From positions 1,550,001 to 1,614,000 of the forward strand of contig JAIUPT010000050.1 in the NCBI GenBank assembly GCA_022315425.1: a DNA stretch of 64,000 bases. The letters are read 5' to 3'. This DNA comes from Pseudevernia furfuracea. Its lineage: Eukaryota > Ascomycota > Lecanoromycetes > Lecanorales > Parmeliaceae. Shown piece after piece: positions 60,803-64,000 of the stretch (positions are counted from its first letter, which is position 1; every line of letters starts with the position of its first letter). A program made the position numbers and the translations under genes. Under the pieces are notes generated by a model. The model did no database searches. It was not told the DNA's origin and worked only from the letters and a program-made list of their open reading frames with translations.

Positions 60803-62733
60803 ATGGAACATCCCGAAGTAGATGTTGCAATCATAGGGGCAGGTGAGTCGTGCCGTAGCCGTCAGAAGAAATTCAATGCACGGCAAACGCACGCTAAATA
60901 AAGACTGTCATAACCTCAGGGTTGGCCGGCATCGCCTTGGGTCGATTCTACCTCGACACACACCCTGAGTGCCGGCTTACCATCTTCGAAAAGGATGGCT
61001 GTATTGGTGGAGTATAAAGTGCGGGTATGTACAGCATAATGCCGTACCAGTACCATGGTCACAGTGGCGCCCGACCTCGCTGACCTTGTTTGACTTGTCC
61101 TTGGTAGCGAGGGTGTTTGACGCTTTTTGGGTGCAAAGTCCGATAAGAATGACTTCCTTCTCCGACGTTGCTCTTCAAATCCCCGAGGACGCCCCCAAGC
61201 TGCATGACACGTTTGAGGCCAAATATGTGACCCAGTACCTGGAGGAGTATGTCGATAGCCATGTGTACAATGATAGGTCGCTACGGAGCCGGATTCGGCT
61301 CAATGCAGAGGTTCGCATGGCCGAAAAGACTGATGGCGGGTGGCTCTTGCAAGTCGATGGAGCTGTGCGTCAAAGTGTTCGATGTGTCAGGTTGGCGGTA
61401 GCTTCCGGGTTGACCTCGTCGCCGAATATGCCCAACTTTCCCCGTAGCCATGATTGGGTGGCGCCCATTCTGCATCACCGAGACTTTGGAGTCCACTCGA
61501 AAACGATCTTGGCGGCGTCGTCTGCTTACAAGAACGTTACGGTTCTCGGTGGAGGGAAGCCTGCGGCAGATATGGTCTATGCCTCGGTCAAAGCTGGGAA
61601 GAACGTTAATTGGATCGTTCGAAAAAGTGGTGAAGGACCTGGCATCTTTATGAATCCCGCGGCAACTGGTAGATATAGGAATAATGCCGAAGCAGGTGCA
61701 ACGCAGAGAGCTACCTTTCTTAACCCTTCTGGCTTCCATCCCATGCTTGAGTGGGCACGGACGCTGCACCAATCGATTTCGGAAAGGGAGAATCTGGACT
61801 CGAAGTTATTCGCGGCGGACCGTCGCTATAAGCTGTGGGCCAATTACAGAGGGGGAGAAGGAGCTCTGCCTGGCTTTCGCGAACTCGAGCCGAAGGCTTC
61901 GTGAGCGCAGTCGTCGAAATCAGGATGTGGGCGAATGCTGATGTCAATTGGGATTAGTTTTTTCTGGAACAGCGGGCCAATCGGGATGATCCAGCATGAC
62001 GACTTCTGGGACCATGTCAGCCAACAGGTCAGTATCTACTGGAGTGACTAGTCAGGGACGGCCACCGACTCCATTATTTTGAGTGATGGAAGAGAGGTGC
62101 CTACGGACATCCTCCTCTGTGGGACCGGTTGGAACACCAGCTGCCCCTTCTTCTCCTCCAAACAGGTATTCGAACTCGGTCTACCTCACGACCTTCGCAA
62201 AGACTCGGAAGAAGACCGTCAGAGCTGGAGCGATCTCATGGACGCAGCGGACCGACAGATCGTCTCACGGTATCCCATCCGCGCAACGCCCCCTCCTGAC
62301 AGCAAACCCATCGGCGACACCCGCCTCACCCCCGCAAGACTATACCAAGGCATCGCCCCTCTGACCGACCCATCGACAATCTTCCCCGGCCGAGCCCGCA
62401 TGTCCAAACAACTTCCGCGGCGCCGAGGCCCAAGCCATCCGGGCAACCGCATACCGGGATGCGCACGTCACCGTTACCCCCGTTTGAGCGAGCGCGGCGA
62501 GAAGTTGGCGCACATGAATGCTTTTTCGAGACGGCGATATTCCGTCCAGGGGCGGCGACGGGGTGGATTTCCACGCGGATCTGCTTTGGTACACGGATCG
62601 GTTGGCGTGCAAGGCGGGCTTGGGGTCGCATCGCAAGGGCTGGTGGCAGGACGAGGATGAGCCTTGCCTCGCGAGCGATTTCAAGGACTGTAGGGATGAG
62701 TATGTGGGTAAGGATGGGTCTGCGTCCATGTGA
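60803..62733 (+). pseudogene. Broken FAD-dependent (flavin-containing) monooxygenase
   Basis: Exons 60803-60842, 60920-61024, 61108-61900 and 61958 onward. The start EHPEVDVAIIGAGLAGIALGRFY is an FAD Rossmann motif split by intron 1. FEKDGCIGG, then FDAFWVQSPIRMTSFSD, GLTSSPNMPNF, VTVLGGGKPAADMVYASVKAGK (NADPH motif) and ILLCGTGW follow the FMO-like order. The C-terminal FHADLLWYTDRLACKAGL and SHRKGWWQDEDEP are typical of the fungal branch. Lesions: TAA at 61015-61017 where GGVW-SA is expected; in-frame TAG at 62049-62051; an extra A at about 62405 that breaks NNFRGAEAQAIRATAYRDAHV; and another slip before FHADLLW (about 62490-62570). All pieces are otherwise well preserved. Confidence 0.75.
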
Positions 62734-63399
62734 CGCGAGCATAGCCAGCGCCGAGTTCTTTTATACGGCAGAGCCTGCTCCCTGATGTCACGTTTGGCCG
62801 CGCGGAAATGGAGTTCGCACGATAAGAGAATGAGAAGTCAGATGGGATTTGGTGAAGCTAGATCAGTGAAGCAGATTACAGGTCAGGGCAACCTGCATCG
62901 ATATGTTATGGCACGGTCGCGAGTAAGCTCGATGAAGACAGCCGTGGGAGGAGTGCGTGTATAGGTCTTGACAATAGGAGACGGCAGAAATGTTGTAGAA
63001 CAGTGACTGATTGATGGATTCATGTACGCATGCGCGACCCCGGGAACTGAGGTGGTCAACTCACTCACTCACTCAATCAATGACTTGCATCGATTCATGT
63101 TTGATACTACTCGAACTGTTTGTAATTTCCATAAAACGTGAATCGGTGACGAAGCTAATCGGTCAATGGCTTGCATTGATTGTCGTTCATCAAGAATCTC
63201 AAAACTGCTCTAATAAAACCCTCCATGAACCGCGGATCGGTGAGGAATCTTGGTATCTTATGCCGTGCAACGCTGCTCTGACTCCTAAAATCTAACGCCG
63301 TCGCTAGAACTGTCGAACCCGTCCGTAGACCAGCGTATGTAGTAGGAAGCCCCTTGCATCAAATGCATTCCGTTATCAATCACACACTACCTGAGCCGA
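62734..63399. other. Intergenic region
   Basis: No supported gene. A short (CACT)n run lies at 63061-63073. Confidence 0.5.
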
Positions 63400-64000
63400 T
63401 CAAGTGGACATTTTCCTCTTCAACCTCAACCACATAGTCTTGAACCTGAACCAAAACAGAGTCCACTGACTGTGCACCGCTTTGCCGGCCTTGCCTGCAG
63501 ACCCGGCCGTATCCCCCCTCTTCCTTCCCTTCATCGGCTGATGAGCTGCCCCAGGAATCGTCTCCTGCGGCAGTATCTGTTGCACCGAAGGAAAGCTTTC
63601 ATGCATCGTATCCCCCCCTGCGGTCAAAAAACTCGACTTCTCGCTCGCAGCATTGCTCCTCGCTCGCTTCCTCTCCCGCTTTTCCGACGTCCTTCGCTCT
63701 TCCTCCTCCTTCTTTTCCCGTCGTCGCGCTTCCTTCTCCTGCACCCGCGCTTCCGCTTGCTGGTACTTGAGATCCTTGGCGGCTTCCCGCTCGTTGAACT
63801 CCTGGCGCTTGATGTCCACGATTGCCTTCTGGGCCGCTGGGTCGACGACATCGGCCGGGTTCGAGCGGCTGCGCATGCGGAAGGCGCTTTCGAGCGATGA
63901 GCGTCCGGCCGGTGCTACCATGTCTGATGGCGTGATGATGGTGTCGGTGTTGTTGAAGCGGAGAGAGGATGGCGTGCCGGGCAGATTTGTTTGGGACGAG
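63400..64000 (-). CDS. C-terminal part of an unknown protein with a charged coiled coil (truncated by window edge)
   Basis: The frame is open from the right edge to a stop at 63400, about 200 codons. It reads TNLPGTPSSLRFNNTDTIITP, then SLESAFRMRSRSNPADVVDPAAQKAIVDIKRQEF. A long highly charged helix follows (EREAAKDLKYQQAEARVQEKEARRREKK and RRTSEKRERKRAR), which looks like a coiled coil plus nuclear-type basic patch. The end is WTLFWFRFKTMWLRLKRKMST, an amphipathic/basic segment. The block before the coil looks conserved, but I cannot name the family. The start lies outside the window; the ATG at 63921 is internal. Confidence 0.6.
   Translation of the reverse strand, partial: SSQTNLPGTPSSLRFNNTDTIITPSDMVAPAGRSSLESAFRMRSRSNPADVVDPAAQKAIVDIKRQEFNEREAAKDLKYQQAEARVQEKEARRREKKEEEERRTSEKRERKRARSNAASEKSSFLTAGGDTMHESFPSVQQILPQETIPGAAHQPMKGRKRGDTAGSAGKAGKAVHSQWTLFWFRFKTMWLRLKRKMST

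Noticed and set aside
1..64000. Biosynthetic gene cluster, CRISPR array or intact transposon
   Set aside because: The MFS exporter, monooxygenase and START-like genes are 15-35 kb apart with housekeeping genes between them. No spaced direct-repeat array and no transposase, reverse transcriptase or integrase frame was seen.

Overview
The window is nuclear DNA of a filamentous ascomycete (Pezizomycotina). Genes lie on both strands without operons. Introns are short, with GT..AG ends and CTAAC/CTGAC-type branch sites. The gene set is typical of this group: L-arabinitol dehydrogenase, Mdm12, Hrd3, Gwt1, a split-zinc-finger SFP1, a Clr5-domain protein and DUF3669. Introner-like introns would suit Dothideomycetes, but the class is an inference.

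Layout. 0-12 kb: the 3' end of rmd5/gid2, L-arabinitol dehydrogenase, a conserved helical protein with five CW-LC repeats whose 5' half is hard to model, a BAP31/Yet3 ER protein with a GC-AG first intron, and tRNA-dihydrouridine synthase dus3, three of whose introns are related to each other. 12-24 kb: SFP1-type zinc-finger regulator, ribosome-assembly factor Noc2, a broken GT34 glycosyltransferase, and the mitochondrial cytochrome b5 reductase Mcr1. 24-30.5 kb: MFS exporter, an unknown conserved membrane-tethered or secreted protein, an Rrg1-like methyltransferase, and Mdm12. 30.5-35 kb: a gene desert rich in microsatellites, holding one small Cys-rich gene. 35-47 kb: a small disordered ORF, a DUF3669 pseudogene, Gwt1, a GFA-family protein, a 1149-residue disordered protein, an unknown protein, and a frameshifted START-like gene. 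47-53 kb: two Ser-rich genes, the second a large mucin-like secreted protein, then a Sfr1/Mei5-like protein. 53-64 kb: Hrd3, a Clr5-domain protein, a broken flavin monooxygenase, and the 5'-truncated end of a coiled-coil protein.

Most intact genes are housekeeping. They cover ER quality control and GPI anchoring (Hrd3, Yet3, Gwt1, Mdm12), nucleolar and tRNA work (Noc2, Dus3), growth regulation (SFP1) and carbon use (LAD, Rmd5). Accessory genes (GT34, DUF3669, flavin monooxygenase, START-like) show frameshifts or in-frame stops. This suggests decay, possibly with C-to-T hypermutation, although assembly errors cannot be excluded from sequence alone.

The most unusual signals are the shared introns of dus3, the GC-AG intron of the BAP31 homologue, the long ATG-less 5' frame of SFP1, and the spaced NNK modules in the Ser-rich secreted protein.
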